A stretch of 64,000 nt of DNA from Achromobacter sp. UMC71 (lineage in GTDB: Bacteria; Pseudomonadota; Gammaproteobacteria; Burkholderiales; Burkholderiaceae_B). How positions within the stretch are numbered: the stretch's first letter is position 1; every line of letters starts with the position of its first letter. A program made the translations under genes and the position numbers. The stretch spans positions 248,001 through 312,000 of the forward strand of contig NZ_LZZT01000018.1 in the NCBI RefSeq assembly GCF_014170305.1. Reading direction: 5' to 3'. This document shows, piece by piece, positions 1-8,951 of the stretch. A model generated the notes under the pieces. The model was not told the DNA's origin, ran no database searches, and saw nothing but the letters and a program-made list of their open reading frames with translations.

Positions 1-1
1 G

Positions 2-202
2 GCCGCCAACGTGGTGGACAAGTCCGGCGCGTGGTACAGCTACAACGGCAACCGCATCGGCCAGGGCAAGGACAACGTCCGCGAATACCTGAAAGAGCAC
101 AAGGAAATCGCGATCGAAATCGAGAACCGCGTCCGTGAAAACCAGGGCATCGTCAGCCGTGCCGCTGAATTCGTCCCGACCGCGGAAGACGACGCCGAGT
201 AA
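2..202 (+). CDS. recA: RecA recombinase, C-terminal end (partial)
   Basis: This is the last 66 codons of recA; the gene begins upstream of the window. The product is the ATP-dependent recombinase that pairs homologous DNA and activates the SOS response in the cytoplasm. The residues [19 protein letters not shown] match the conserved start of the RecA C-terminal domain, and the tail ends in acidic residues (EDDAE), as is usual for RecA. The identity is further supported by recX lying next downstream on the same strand. Nothing can be said about the ATPase core, which lies outside the window. Confidence 0.95.
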   Translation, partial: AANVVDKSGAWYSYNGNRIGQGKDNVREYLKEHKEIAIEIENRVRENQGIVSRAAEFVPTAEDDAE

Positions 203-271
203 TTCACCCGGCATCCGTGGCCAGGCCCCGATGCCGGGGCCCGGCATCGCCTTCGGGCTCGCCAGCCCGGT

Positions 272-338
272 TGCCAGCGGCAGGTCTCTCATGCAGGCTC
301 CGCGAGGTGGAGCCTGCATGAGAGACCTGCCGCTGGCA
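272..338 (+). terminator. Perfect 30-bp inverted repeat between recA and recX
   Basis: Positions 272-301 and 309-338 are exact reverse complements (30 bp each) around a 7-nt loop. As RNA this would be an extremely stable hairpin between the recA stop (202) and the recX start (358). There is no U-tract after it, so it is not a textbook intrinsic terminator. In E. coli a hairpin between recA and recX limits recX expression, and a similar attenuating or mRNA-stabilising role is inferred here. It could instead be a mobile palindromic repeat. Confidence 0.7.
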
Positions 339-357
339 CTTAGCAAGCAGGAAGCGC

Positions 358-1110
358 ATGAGCTGGAAACCCTCCGCCGCGTCCGCTGACCGCCTACGCG
401 CCAAGCTGGACGACGAATTCGAAACCGTGGCCAAGCCCGAGGGGCTGCGACGCACCTCGGATGCACGGCGGACGTCCGCGGAAAACAGCTTGCGGCATGC
501 CGAGAGTGCCATGCCGGGGGGCGATGCCGCCGACGCAACGCCGCCGCAATGGCAGCGCAGTTCCGAACAACGCGCGGCCGGCGGCCGTGCAAAAAAGGGC
601 GGCCGAAGCGACAGCCTGGCCGACGGTGCGCCGGATGCGGCCGGCAAGGCCAAGACCCCGCCCAAGGGGCCGTCGTTGAAAATGCGCGCGGTGGGCTACC
701 TGTCCCGGCGCGAGCACGCCCGCGAAGAACTGGCGCGCAAGCTCGCCCCGCATGCCGAAGATCCGGCCGAGGTCGATGCCGTGCTGGACGCGCTGGAAAA
801 AGAAGGCTGGCTGTCCACCGAACGCTTCGCGCAGAGCCTGGTGCATCGCCGCGCCTCGCGCCAGGGGGCGGCCCGCATCGTGCAGGAACTGCGCCAGCAT
901 GGCGTGGACGACATCCAGGTGGCCGAGCTGCGCGAGCAATTGCGCGCCACCGAATACGACCGTGCGCTGGAAGTCTGGAAAAAGCGTTTCGATGCCAAGC
1001 CCGCGGACCGCGCCGCCTACGCCAAGCAAGCGCGCTTCCTGGCCAGCCGGGGATTTGCGCATGACGTCATCCGCCGCATCCTGGGCGATGGCGACAGCGG
1101 CGACGAGTAG
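358..1110 (+). CDS. recX: Regulatory protein RecX with long N-terminal extension
   Basis: RecX binds RecA filaments and inhibits their recombinase and coprotease activity. The conserved RecX three-helix repeats start near residue 103 (LKMRAVGYLSRREHAREEL) and continue through LDALEKEGWLSTERFAQSLV and the C-terminal RFLASRGFAHDVIRRIL. About 100 residues before this are rich in Ala, Gly, Arg and Lys and look disordered, which makes the protein (250 aa) longer than the usual 150-200 aa. The chosen ATG has an AGGA 7 nt upstream. A shorter form starting inside the extension cannot be excluded. Its position behind recA and the 30-bp hairpin fits the usual recA-recX arrangement. Confidence 0.9.
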   Translation: MSWKPSAASADRLRAKLDDEFETVAKPEGLRRTSDARRTSAENSLRHAESAMPGGDAADATPPQWQRSSEQRAAGGRAKKGGRSDSLADGAPDAAGKAKTPPKGPSLKMRAVGYLSRREHAREELARKLAPHAEDPAEVDAVLDALEKEGWLSTERFAQSLVHRRASRQGAARIVQELRQHGVDDIQVAELREQLRATEYDRALEVWKKRFDAKPADRAAYAKQARFLASRGFAHDVIRRILGDGDSGDE

Positions 1111-1121
1111 CCGCCGCGCCT

Positions 1122-1142
1122 TGCCGCGCACCCGGCGCGGCA
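1122..1142. terminator. Hairpin between convergent recX and metR
   Basis: TGCCGCGC (1122-1129) pairs with GCGCGGCA (1135-1142) around a 5-nt loop, in the short gap between the ends of recX and metR. There is no T-run on either side, so termination is only a guess from position and GC-rich stem. Confidence 0.35.
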
Positions 1143-1214
1143 GTTCCTGCTGTCCCGGCCGTATCCATGACCGCCGGGCGACGGCAAGCTCGGTGAGTCC
1201 GGCTTCTTGGTGGC

Positions 1215-2132
1215 CTACTTGGCCGACTTGATGCCGCTGAGCGTCTTGAAGCAGACGTCGCGGGTCAAGGTCAGGAATTCGTCGATGTAGGACGCGTCGG
1301 TGTCTTCGCTGCGCACCGTGGCGTACAGCGTGCGCCACACGCCTTGCGGGCCCAGGCGGCACTGGCGCAGCCACCCCTGGTTCATGTATTCGGTCAACGC
1401 CCAGTTGGGCAGCGCGGCTACGCCGCGGTTGCTGGCCACCAGTTGCGCGATGATCGGCGTCAGTTCCGCCTTGCGCACGGCCGCCGGCTCGACGTCGGCG
1501 GGGTCCAGGAAAGCCGTGAAAATGTCCAGGCGCTGCTTGTCCACCGGGTAGGTGATGAGGGTCTGGTCGGCCAACTGGTCGGGCATGACGAACTTGCTGC
1601 CGGCCAGCGGGTTGGATTCGGACACGGCCAGCACCAGTTCGTACTTGAACAACGGCAGGTATTCCACGGCTTCGAGGGGCTGGGGATCGGACGTGATGAC
1701 CAGGTCCAGGTCGCCGCGCACCAGCGCGGGCAGGGGAGCAAACGAAAATGCCGCCGTCAGGTCCAGCGCCACGTCCGGCCATTGCGCACGGAACGCATCC
1801 AGCGCCGGCATCAGCCATTGGAAGCACGAGTGGCAATCGATGGCCAGGTGCAGGCGTCCGGTGCGGCCGGCGGCCAACCGCTGCAATTCCCGTTCGGTGG
1901 CGCGCATGCGGGGCAGCACCTCGTCGGCCAGTGCCAGCACGCGCAAGCCCGCCGTGGTCAGGCGCGCCGGCCGGGTGCGCCGATTCAGAAGCGGCGTGCC
2001 CAGGCGGGTCTCCAGGTCGCGCAATTGGTGCGACAGGGCGGACTGGGTCAGGTGCAGGCGCTCGGCGGCTTCCTGCAGGCTGCCGCCTTCACGGATGGCG
2101 GTCAGCGTTTCGAGGTGACGGATTTCCAGCAT
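1215..2132 (-). CDS. metR: LysR-family methionine regulator MetR
   Basis: A 305-residue LysR-type transcription factor with an N-terminal winged helix-turn-helix (GGSLQEAAERLHLTQSALSH, about residues 16-35) and a C-terminal periplasmic-binding-like effector domain. It is transcribed away from metE across a 193-bp gap, which is the classic metR/metE arrangement; MetR activates metE with homocysteine as coactivator. Length and the conserved stretch IDCHSCFQWLMPALDAFR agree with MetR rather than a generic LysR protein. It is probably also autoregulated from the shared intergenic region. Confidence 0.92.
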   Translation of the reverse strand: MLEIRHLETLTAIREGGSLQEAAERLHLTQSALSHQLRDLETRLGTPLLNRRTRPARLTTAGLRVLALADEVLPRMRATERELQRLAAGRTGRLHLAIDCHSCFQWLMPALDAFRAQWPDVALDLTAAFSFAPLPALVRGDLDLVITSDPQPLEAVEYLPLFKYELVLAVSESNPLAGSKFVMPDQLADQTLITYPVDKQRLDIFTAFLDPADVEPAAVRKAELTPIIAQLVASNRGVAALPNWALTEYMNQGWLRQCRLGPQGVWRTLYATVRSEDTDASYIDEFLTLTRDVCFKTLSGIKSAK

Positions 2133-2221
2133 GGCGAAAGCGTGATCGAGGGCGTGGCGGGCCGCCTCGGCGGGCGGCCTGGGCTCCCCGCCCCAGGGGG
2201 CGGGAATGAGCTTATATTCTA

Positions 2222-2234
2222 TGAGATTTCCTCA
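2222..2234. promoter_or_regulatory. Candidate MetR-binding site between metR and metE
   Basis: TGAGATTTCCTCA has the form TGAG-N5-CTCA, a perfect half-site dyad close to the MetR consensus TGAA-N5-TTCA. It lies in the AT-rich core of the divergent metR-metE promoter region, 92 bp before the metE start. A second weaker dyad, TTCACTTGAA, sits at 2290-2299. Binding is inferred from sequence only. Confidence 0.55.
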
Positions 2235-2325
2235 TCTTATGAATGTAGACATTGATTTTGATTCATTTTGATTTGGCGGCAGAATAGCCTTCACTTGAAC
2301 AAAATTTGTCGAACAGGGGTTTGCC

Positions 2326-4623
2326 ATGACTACCATTCATAATTTGGGGTTCCCCCGCATTGGCGCCCAGCGCGAGCTGAAGCGCGCCGTCGAAGCCTAC
2401 TGGGCCGGCAAGCAGACCGGCGAAGCGCTGGAACAGACCGGCCGCGACCTGCGTGCCCAGCACTGGAAGCTGCAAGCCGCCAGCGGCGTGAAGTTCGTGC
2501 CCGTGGGCGATTTCGCCTGGTACGACCAGATCCTGGAATGGACCACGCTGCTGGGCGCCGTGCCCGCGCGATTCGGCCAGAAGGACAATGAGCCGGTGTC
2601 GCTGGACACATTGTTCCGCATGGGGCGTGGCCGCGCACCGTCGGGCAAGCCTGCCGCCGCCTGCGAAATGACCAAGTGGTTCGACACCAACTATCACTAC
2701 ATCGTGCCGGAGCTGGTTCCGGGCCAGACATTCCGCGTCGCCCGCGAATCGCTGTTCGACCAGATCCGGGAAGCCCAGGCGCTGGGTCACGCCGTCAAAC
2801 CGGTGATCCCGGGGCCGTTGACCTGGCTGTTCCAGGGCAAGGGCGATGCCTTTGCCGCCGGCGCCGCCGATCCGGCCAAGCTGCAACTGCTGGCCAACCT
2901 GCTGCCCGTGTACGAGGAAGTGCTGGCGCGCTTTGCCAAGCTGGGCGTGGAATGGGTCCAGATCGACGAACCCATCCTGGCGCTGGACCTGCCGCAAGGC
3001 TGGCGCGACGCCTTCAAGCAGGTGTATGCCACGCTGTCGGGCAGCCCGGTCAAGCTGCTTATCGCCACGTACTTCGATGGCCTGAAGGACAACCTCGAAA
3101 CGGCACTGGGCCTGCCGGTTGCCGGCCTGCATGTGGACCTGGTCCGCGCGCCGGAACAACTGACGGAGGTGGTCGCGGGCCTGGGCGCTGACAAGGTGCT
3201 GTCCGCCGGCGTGATCAACGGCCGCAACATCTGGCGCACCGACCTGGACGCCGCCATCGCCACGCTCGCACCGGTCAAGCAACAACTGGGCGATCGCCTG
3301 TGGCTGGCCCCGTCGTGCTCGCTGCTGCACGTGCCGGTCGACCTGGCCAATGAAACCGAACTGGACGCCGAGCTCAAGAGCTGGCTGTCGTTCGCCGCGC
3401 AAAAGCTCGAAGAACTGAGCCTGCTGGGCCGTGCGCTGGACAACGCCACCGAGCCGTCCGTGCAGGCAGGCCTGGCCAAGCAACGCGCCGCCCTGGCGGC
3501 CCGCCGTTCGTCGACGCGCATCCACAACCCGGCCGTGGCCCAGCGCATGGCCGCTTCGGCCAGTGTGTCGCGCGACCGCGCGCCGTTCGCCGGCCGCATC
3601 GCCCGTCAGCAAGAAGAACTGGGCCTGCCCGCCTATCCGACCACGACCATTGGCTCGTTCCCGCAGACCGCCGAAATCCGCGCGCTGCGCCGCGACTGGA
3701 AATCGGGCGCCCTGACGGACTCGGCCTACGAGACGGCCATCCGCAAGGAAATCGAGGAAGTGATCCGCTTCCAGGAGAAGGTCGGCCTGGACGTGCTGGT
3801 GCACGGCGAACCCGAGCGCAACGACATGGTGGAATACTTCGGCGAGCTGCTGGCCGGCTTTGCCTTCACCAAGAACGGCTGGGTGCAAAGCTATGGCTCG
3901 CGCTGCGTCAAGCCGCCGATCATTTTCGGCGACGTGGCCCGTCCCGCGCCGATGACGGTGGGTTGGTCTTCGTATGCGCAATCGCTGACCGACAAGCCGG
4001 TCAAGGGTATGCTGACCGGCCCGGTCACCATCCTGCAGTGGTCGTTCGTGCGTGACGACCAGCCGCGTGAACAGACCTGCCGCCAACTGGCGCTGGCCCT
4101 GCGCGACGAGGTGGTGGACCTGGAAGCCGCCGGCATCAGCGTCATCCAGATCGACGAGCCGGCCATTCGCGAAGGCCTGCCGCTGCGCCGCGCCGATTGG
4201 CAGGCGTACCTGGACTGGGCGGTGGATTGCTTCCGCCTGTCGACCGCCGGCGTGCGCGACGAGACGCAGATCCACACCCATATGTGCTATTCGGAATTCA
4301 ACGACATCATCGAATCCATCGCGGCCATGGACGCCGATGTGATCACGATCGAAACGTCGCGTTCCAACATGGAACTGCTCAAGGCGTTCGAGGACTTCCG
4401 CTATCCGAATGACATCGGCCCGGGCGTCTACGACATCCATTCGCCCAACGTGCCCGAAGTGGACTGGATGGTCGGCCTGATGGAAAAAGCCGCCGCCCGC
4501 CTGCCCAAGGAACGCCTGTGGGTCAACCCGGACTGCGGCCTGAAGACGCGCGCCTGGCCTGAAACCGAAGCTGCCCTGATCGGCATGGTGCAAGCCGCCC
4601 GCGCGCTGCGCAACGCCGCCTGA
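2326..4623 (+). CDS. metE: Cobalamin-independent methionine synthase
   Basis: Transfers the methyl group of 5-methyltetrahydropteroyltri-L-glutamate to homocysteine to make methionine in the cytoplasm. The 765-residue length and both barrel domains match MetE: the N-terminal half starts [14 protein letters not shown] and the C-terminal catalytic half carries the zinc ligands His652 and Cys654 in [12 protein letters not shown], and Cys737 in [10 protein letters not shown], equivalent to E. coli His641, Cys643 and Cys726. It is divergent from metR, so MetR activation is expected. No cobalamin riboswitch is visible upstream. A strong terminator follows the gene. Confidence 0.97.
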   Translation: MTTIHNLGFPRIGAQRELKRAVEAYWAGKQTGEALEQTGRDLRAQHWKLQAASGVKFVPVGDFAWYDQILEWTTLLGAVPARFGQKDNEPVSLDTLFRMGRGRAPSGKPAAACEMTKWFDTNYHYIVPELVPGQTFRVARESLFDQIREAQALGHAVKPVIPGPLTWLFQGKGDAFAAGAADPAKLQLLANLLPVYEEVLARFAKLGVEWVQIDEPILALDLPQGWRDAFKQVYATLSGSPVKLLIATYFDGLKDNLETALGLPVAGLHVDLVRAPEQLTEVVAGLGADKVLSAGVINGRNIWRTDLDAAIATLAPVKQQLGDRLWLAPSCSLLHVPVDLANETELDAELKSWLSFAAQKLEELSLLGRALDNATEPSVQAGLAKQRAALAARRSSTRIHNPAVAQRMAASASVSRDRAPFAGRIARQQEELGLPAYPTTTIGSFPQTAEIRALRRDWKSGALTDSAYETAIRKEIEEVIRFQEKVGLDVLVHGEPERNDMVEYFGELLAGFAFTKNGWVQSYGSRCVKPPIIFGDVARPAPMTVGWSSYAQSLTDKPVKGMLTGPVTILQWSFVRDDQPREQTCRQLALALRDEVVDLEAAGISVIQIDEPAIREGLPLRRADWQAYLDWAVDCFRLSTAGVRDETQIHTHMCYSEFNDIIESIAAMDADVITIETSRSNMELLKAFEDFRYPNDIGPGVYDIHSPNVPEVDWMVGLMEKAAARLPKERLWVNPDCGLKTRAWPETEAALIGMVQAARALRNAA

Positions 4624-4701
4624 ATCGTCGCCGAGGTCCCTCGGGCCGTCCCCTGATCGGTCCGCCGGACCCGCGCCTTGGCGCCGGGCCCGTCTGCCCG
4701 G

Positions 4702-4748
4702 AGCCCCTGTTTTGTGCACCCCGTGCACAAGCCAGGGGCTTTTTTTTA
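4702..4748 (+). terminator. Intrinsic terminator after metE
   Basis: AGCCCCTG (4702-4709) pairs with CAGGGGCT (4733-4740), with an inner TTGTGCAC/GTGCACAA stem (4712-4719/4723-4730), followed by a run of eight T from 4740. It closes the metE transcript. Confidence 0.9.
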
Positions 4749-4822
4749 TCCGGCGCTTGAACGAAACCGCGCCTTATGGGTCAATAAGCAAAAATCCTTT
4801 TCACCGGATTGTCGCCGTACCT

Positions 4823-7800
4823 ATGATTCTCCAAGGCCCTTATCGGCCGGATCTGCTTGTCGCGGAAACGCTGCCCGATATTCTGGAAGCCACGATCCTG
4901 CGGCATCCCGCCGCTATCGCCATTCAGTGGCTGGATCAATCCCTGACTTACGAGACCCTGGGGCGCCGCGCCGATCTGGCCGCGCACCACCTGATCGAGA
5001 TGGGCGTGCGCCCCGGCGACATCGTCGGCCTGTGCCTGCCGCGCGGCGACGACTTGCTGGTGATGCAGGCGGCTATCGCCAAGGCCGGCGCCGCCTGGCT
5101 GCCGTTCGAGTCCGATACGCCTCCAGACCGCATGCTGGTCTGCCTGCAGGATGCAGGCGCCCATGGCCTGGTCGCCGGCGGCGACGTGCGCCTGGACGGC
5201 ATGTTCACCTGGACCACCTGGCAGTTGTCGCAGGCCGTCGATGGCCCGCTGCGCCGGCGCGAAGGTCTGCTGCCCGAGCATCCTGCCTACGTCATCTACA
5301 CCTCCGGCTCCACCGGCAAGCCCAAGGGCGTGCCCATCAGCCAGGCCAGCATCTGCCATTTCCTGCGCAGCGAAAACGAAGTGCTGGGCGTGCGCCTGGG
5401 CGACAAGGTCTATCAGGGCTTTTCGGTCGCCTTCGACATGTCGTTCGAGGAAATCTGGATCAGCTACCTGGTCGGCGCCACGCTGTGGGTGGCCCCCAAG
5501 ATGCTGACCACCGACCCCGAAGGGCTGCCCGAGGCGCTGGTGCGCGAAGGCGTCACGGTGCTGCATGCGGTGCCGACCTTGCTGGCGCTGTTCGGCCGCG
5601 ACGTGCCGGGCCTGCGCATCGTCAACCTGGGCGGCGAGGTGTGCCCCGAGTTCCTGGTGCAGCGCTGGGCCACGCCCGGCCGCCGCCTGTTCAATACCTA
5701 CGGACCCACCGAGACCACCGTGTCGGCCAGCCTGGCCGAGCTGCTGCCCGGCAAGCCGGTCACCATCGGCACGCCGCTGCCCAACTACGGCATGCTGATC
5801 CGCGGCGAAGACGGCGCGGTGCTGCCGCAGGGGCAGACCGGCGAGCTCTGTATCACCGGCCCTGGCGTGGCTGGCGGCTATCTGGGACGCCCGGAGCTGA
5901 CGGCCGAGAAATTCCTGGCCAATCCGCGTCCCACCGGCGAACACGACACCCGCATGTACCGCAGCGGCGACCTGGCGCGCATCGACGAGACCGGCCAGAT
6001 CCTGTGCCTGGGGCGCAGCGACGACCAGGTCAAGGTACGCGGCTTTCGCGTCGAACTCGGCGAGATCGAGGCGGCGCTGTATCGCCAGGCCGGCGTGGGC
6101 GCGGCGGCCGTGGTGCTGCGCGACCTGGCCGGCATCGACCAGTTGGTGGCGTTCCTGACGCCCGAGGGCGATGCCCGGCTGGATCCGCATGCGCTGCGCG
6201 CGGCGCTGGCCGCCGAGCTGCCCGCCTACATGATTCCCGCCCGATTCGAGCTGGTCGCGGAAGTGCCGCGGCTGACCTCGGGCAAGATCGACCGCAAGGC
6301 GCTCAAGGCGCGCGAACTGGCCACCGCTTCCGAGCCCAGCGGCGAGGACGACACGCCGGTCTCGGCCGGCGAGCACGCGCTGTTCGAGGCGTTGCGGCCG
6401 CTGTTTCCGGGCCAGCCCCTGCGCCTGGCCAGCGACTTCTTCCGCGATCTGGGCGGCCATTCGCTGCTGGCCGCGCGGCTGGTGTCGTCGCTGCGCAAGC
6501 ACCCGCAGTTTTCCGCGCTGACCATGCACGAGCTGTACCAGCATTCCATGCTGGCCGCGCTGGCGGCGCGGCTGGATGCGCTGGCCGTCGAGTCCGATGC
6601 CGCGGTCCAGGCGGCGGCGCCCGCCGGCGCCGAGGCCGCGCAGGAACGCGCGCCGGAGTGGCGCCGCTGGGCTTGCGGCCTGGCGCAATTGGCGGTGTTG
6701 CCGCTGCTGATCGGCGTGCGCATGCTGATCTGGCTGACGCCTTTCTTCACTTACCACTACTTCACCGGCGACGAGGGCGACTCGGTCTGGCGCGCGGTGG
6801 CGCTGTCGATCGCCAGCTACCTGGCTTGCAACCTGCTCAGCTTTGGCGTGGCGGTGGTGTGCAAGTGGGGCATCCTCGGCCGTCTCAAGGCGGGCCGTTA
6901 TGCGTTGTACGGCTGGACCTTCTACCGCTGGTGGCTGGTCGATCGCATCCTCGACATTCCGCCCGCGCACCTCTTGGCCGGGTCGCCGCTGCAGGCCTGG
7001 TACCTGCGGGCGCTGGGCGCGCGCATCGGCCGCGATACCGCCATCAGCCGCATTTCCGTGCGGGCGCCAGACCTGCTGACGGTCGGCGACGGCGTCAGTA
7101 TCGGGGCGGCCGTGAACCTGGAGAACTTCGAGGTGCGCGGCGCGCACTGGGAAGTGGCGCCCATCACCCTGGCCGACAACGCCTATATCGGCTCGTACGC
7201 GGTGGTGCAGGGCAATGTGTCGATGGAAGCGGACGCCCGCCTGGAAGGGCTGTCGTCCCTGGCGGCCGGCGCGCGCATTCCCGCCGGCCAGATCTGGACC
7301 GGCTCGCCGGCCCGGCACGATCCGCAGGCGCGCGCCCCCGAACTGCCGCCGCGGCCGGTCCGCGAGGGCCGCTGGGCGCGCCTGGACATGCTGGCCTACG
7401 CGGCCGGCGGCACGCTGATCGCGGCGCTGTTCTTCATGCCGGTGTTTCCCAGCTTCGTGCTGATCGACTGGATCGACGCGCGCTGGCTGGACCTGATGGG
7501 CTCGCGCGTCTGGTGGCCCAACGCGTTCCTGGCCTATCTGTTGCTGGCGCTGCCCGCCAGCGCCTTGCTGCTGTTCCTGACCGTGCTGGTGTCGGCCATG
7601 CTGCGCTGGGCGCTGCTGCCGCGCCTGAGCGGCGGCCGCTGGCCGGTCTACGGCCAGATCTATCTGCGGCGCTGGCTGACCAACCAGATCCAGGAATCCA
7701 GCCTGAGCGTGCTGCACGGCCTGTATGCGTCCATCTATGCGGGCACCTGGTATCGCCTGCTCGGCGCCAAGGTCGGCCGCGGCACCGAGATCTCGACCGC

Positions 7801-8806
7801 GATGGGTATCGTGCCCGACATGCTGACCCTGGGCCGCGACAGCTTCATCGCCGACGGCGTGATGCTCGGCGACGAGGAAATCGACCGTGGCTGGATGACC
7901 ATGCGGCCCACCGTCATCGGCAACCGCAGCTTTGTCGGCAATGGCGCCTACGTGCCTGATGGCTCGGTGCTGCCGGATGACGTGCTGATCGGCGTGCAGA
8001 GCCGCGCTCCCGCCAACGCCCGCATGGCCAGCGGCCAGACCTGGCTGGGCAACCCGCCGCTGGCCCTGCCGGCGCGCGAGCAGACCGCCGGCTTCCCCGA
8101 GCACCTGACCTTCCGCCCCAGCCTGGGCCGCAAGGTGGCGCGCGGCGCGGTGGAGGGCATGCGCATGATCCTGCCGCTGGCGGTGGTGATCGCCGTGGGC
8201 TACCTGACGGTCATGAAGGTCATCCCCATTGCCGTGCGCGACGGCTTCCTGGCGGCCTTCGACGAGCTGATGCTGGCTGGCGTGCTGTACGGCGTGGGCA
8301 CCTTCCTGTTCCTGGTGCTGCTGAAATGGGTGCTGATCGGCCGCTACAAACCGCGCGCCGAGCCGATGTGGACGCCGTTCGTCTGGAAAAGCGAGGCCGT
8401 GACCAGCCTGTACGAATCCATCGCCGTCCCCAATTTCTTCAATTTCTTGCGGGCCACGCCCTGGTTGCCGCTGGCGTTGCGCTGCATGGGCGCCAAGATC
8501 GGCAAGCGGGTGTTCATGGACACCACCGACGTGACCGAGTACGACTGCGTGCTAATTGGGGACGATGCGGTGCTGCACGCCTGGTCGGGACCGCAGACTC
8601 ACCTGTTCGAGGACCGGGTCATGAAGATTGGCCAGGTCCGGATCGGCAACGGGGTCAATGTCGGCCCGCGCAGCACCATCCTGTACGACACCCGCGTCGA
8701 AGACGGCGCGCGCCTGGGGCCGCTGACCCTGGTGCTCAAGGGCGAAAGCATCCCGGCGGGGCAGGCATGGATCGGCAGTCCGGCCACCCCGTGGACACGG
8801 CGCTGA
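4823..8806 (+). CDS. Pls/PosA-type membrane polyamino-acid synthetase (single-module NRPS)
   Basis: A 1327-residue single-module synthetase. The adenylation domain (about residues 10-500) has A3 YTSGSTGKPKG, A5 NTYGPTETT, A7 YRSGDL, A8 DDQVKVRGFRVELGEIE and A10 LTSGKIDRKAL. The thiolation domain has DLGGHSLLAARL with its phosphopantetheine Ser near residue 545. Then come three pairs of membrane helices (about 616-686, 853-937 and 1111-1175), each followed by a hexapeptide-repeat domain. This order is that of epsilon-poly-L-lysine synthetase Pls and its relatives, which make isopeptide-linked amino-acid homopolymers. Aligned by eye, the pocket reads D-M-E-H-N-G-T-V-S-K; the acidic third position suggests a basic substrate, as an inference. 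The ATG at 4823 was chosen because in-frame codons upstream run through the metE terminator. It stands alone. Confidence 0.88.
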   Translation: MILQGPYRPDLLVAETLPDILEATILRHPAAIAIQWLDQSLTYETLGRRADLAAHHLIEMGVRPGDIVGLCLPRGDDLLVMQAAIAKAGAAWLPFESDTPPDRMLVCLQDAGAHGLVAGGDVRLDGMFTWTTWQLSQAVDGPLRRREGLLPEHPAYVIYTSGSTGKPKGVPISQASICHFLRSENEVLGVRLGDKVYQGFSVAFDMSFEEIWISYLVGATLWVAPKMLTTDPEGLPEALVREGVTVLHAVPTLLALFGRDVPGLRIVNLGGEVCPEFLVQRWATPGRRLFNTYGPTETTVSASLAELLPGKPVTIGTPLPNYGMLIRGEDGAVLPQGQTGELCITGPGVAGGYLGRPELTAEKFLANPRPTGEHDTRMYRSGDLARIDETGQILCLGRSDDQVKVRGFRVELGEIEAALYRQAGVGAAAVVLRDLAGIDQLVAFLTPEGDARLDPHALRAALAAELPAYMIPARFELVAEVPRLTSGKIDRKALKARELATASEPSGEDDTPVSAGEHALFEALRPLFPGQPLRLASDFFRDLGGHSLLAARLVSSLRKHPQFSALTMHELYQHSMLAALAARLDALAVESDAAVQAAAPAGAEAAQERAPEWRRWACGLAQLAVLPLLIGVRMLIWLTPFFTYHYFTGDEGDSVWRAVALSIASYLACNLLSFGVAVVCKWGILGRLKAGRYALYGWTFYRWWLVDRILDIPPAHLLAGSPLQAWYLRALGARIGRDTAISRISVRAPDLLTVGDGVSIGAAVNLENFEVRGAHWEVAPITLADNAYIGSYAVVQGNVSMEADARLEGLSSLAAGARIPAGQIWTGSPARHDPQARAPELPPRPVREGRWARLDMLAYAAGGTLIAALFFMPVFPSFVLIDWIDARWLDLMGSRVWWPNAFLAYLLLALPASALLLFLTVLVSAMLRWALLPRLSGGRWPVYGQIYLRRWLTNQIQESSLSVLHGLYASIYAGTWYRLLGAKVGRGTEISTAMGIVPDMLTLGRDSFIADGVMLGDEEIDRGWMTMRPTVIGNRSFVGNGAYVPDGSVLPDDVLIGVQSRAPANARMASGQTWLGNPPLALPAREQTAGFPEHLTFRPSLGRKVARGAVEGMRMILPLAVVIAVGYLTVMKVIPIAVRDGFLAAFDELMLAGVLYGVGTFLFLVLLKWVLIGRYKPRAEPMWTPFVWKSEAVTSLYESIAVPNFFNFLRATPWLPLALRCMGAKIGKRVFMDTTDVTEYDCVLIGDDAVLHAWSGPQTHLFEDRVMKIGQVRIGNGVNVGPRSTILYDTRVEDGARLGPLTLVLKGESIPAGQAWIGSPATPWTRR

Positions 8807-8811
8807 CGCAA

Positions 8812-8836
8812 CTGGCGCGGGCCTGGCCCGCGCCAG
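8812..8836 (+). terminator. GC-rich hairpin after the synthetase gene
   Basis: CTGGCGCGGGC (8812-8822) pairs perfectly with GCCCGCGCCAG (8826-8836) around a 3-nt loop, six bases after the stop codon. There is no T-run, so it may terminate weakly or protect the 3' end of the mRNA. Confidence 0.5.
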
Positions 8837-8951
8837 GCCCATCCGACGGGTTTGAAGACGGTTGGGGCAGGGCGGGCTGCGCTATACTTTGAAGGTTTTG
8901 TTGCCGCGCACCATTCATTGCCCGGCCCTTTTCGCCCCGCAGGCCCCAAGC

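Noticed and set aside
318-389. A 23-codon frame starting inside the recA-recX hairpin
   Set aside because: It is out of frame with recX, uses the arm of a palindrome as its start, has no ribosome site and no sign of coding.
394-1836. Long minus-strand open frame across recX and the metR end
   Set aside because: High-GC DNA gives long antisense frames; this one is full of Arg, Gly and Ala, crosses two clear genes and has no recognisable domain.
2133-2325. Cobalamin riboswitch upstream of metE
   Set aside because: The gap is only 193 bp, lacks the B12-box bases and fits a MetR-controlled divergent promoter.
4712-4822. Earlier in-frame start for the Pls-like synthetase
   Set aside because: The extra 37 codons run through the metE terminator and show no similarity to adenylation domains; the domain begins right after 4823.
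4781-8104. A 1100-codon antisense frame opposite the Pls-like gene
   Set aside because: It is the complement of a strongly motif-bearing gene and reads as low-complexity Arg/Gln/Ala sequence with no domain.
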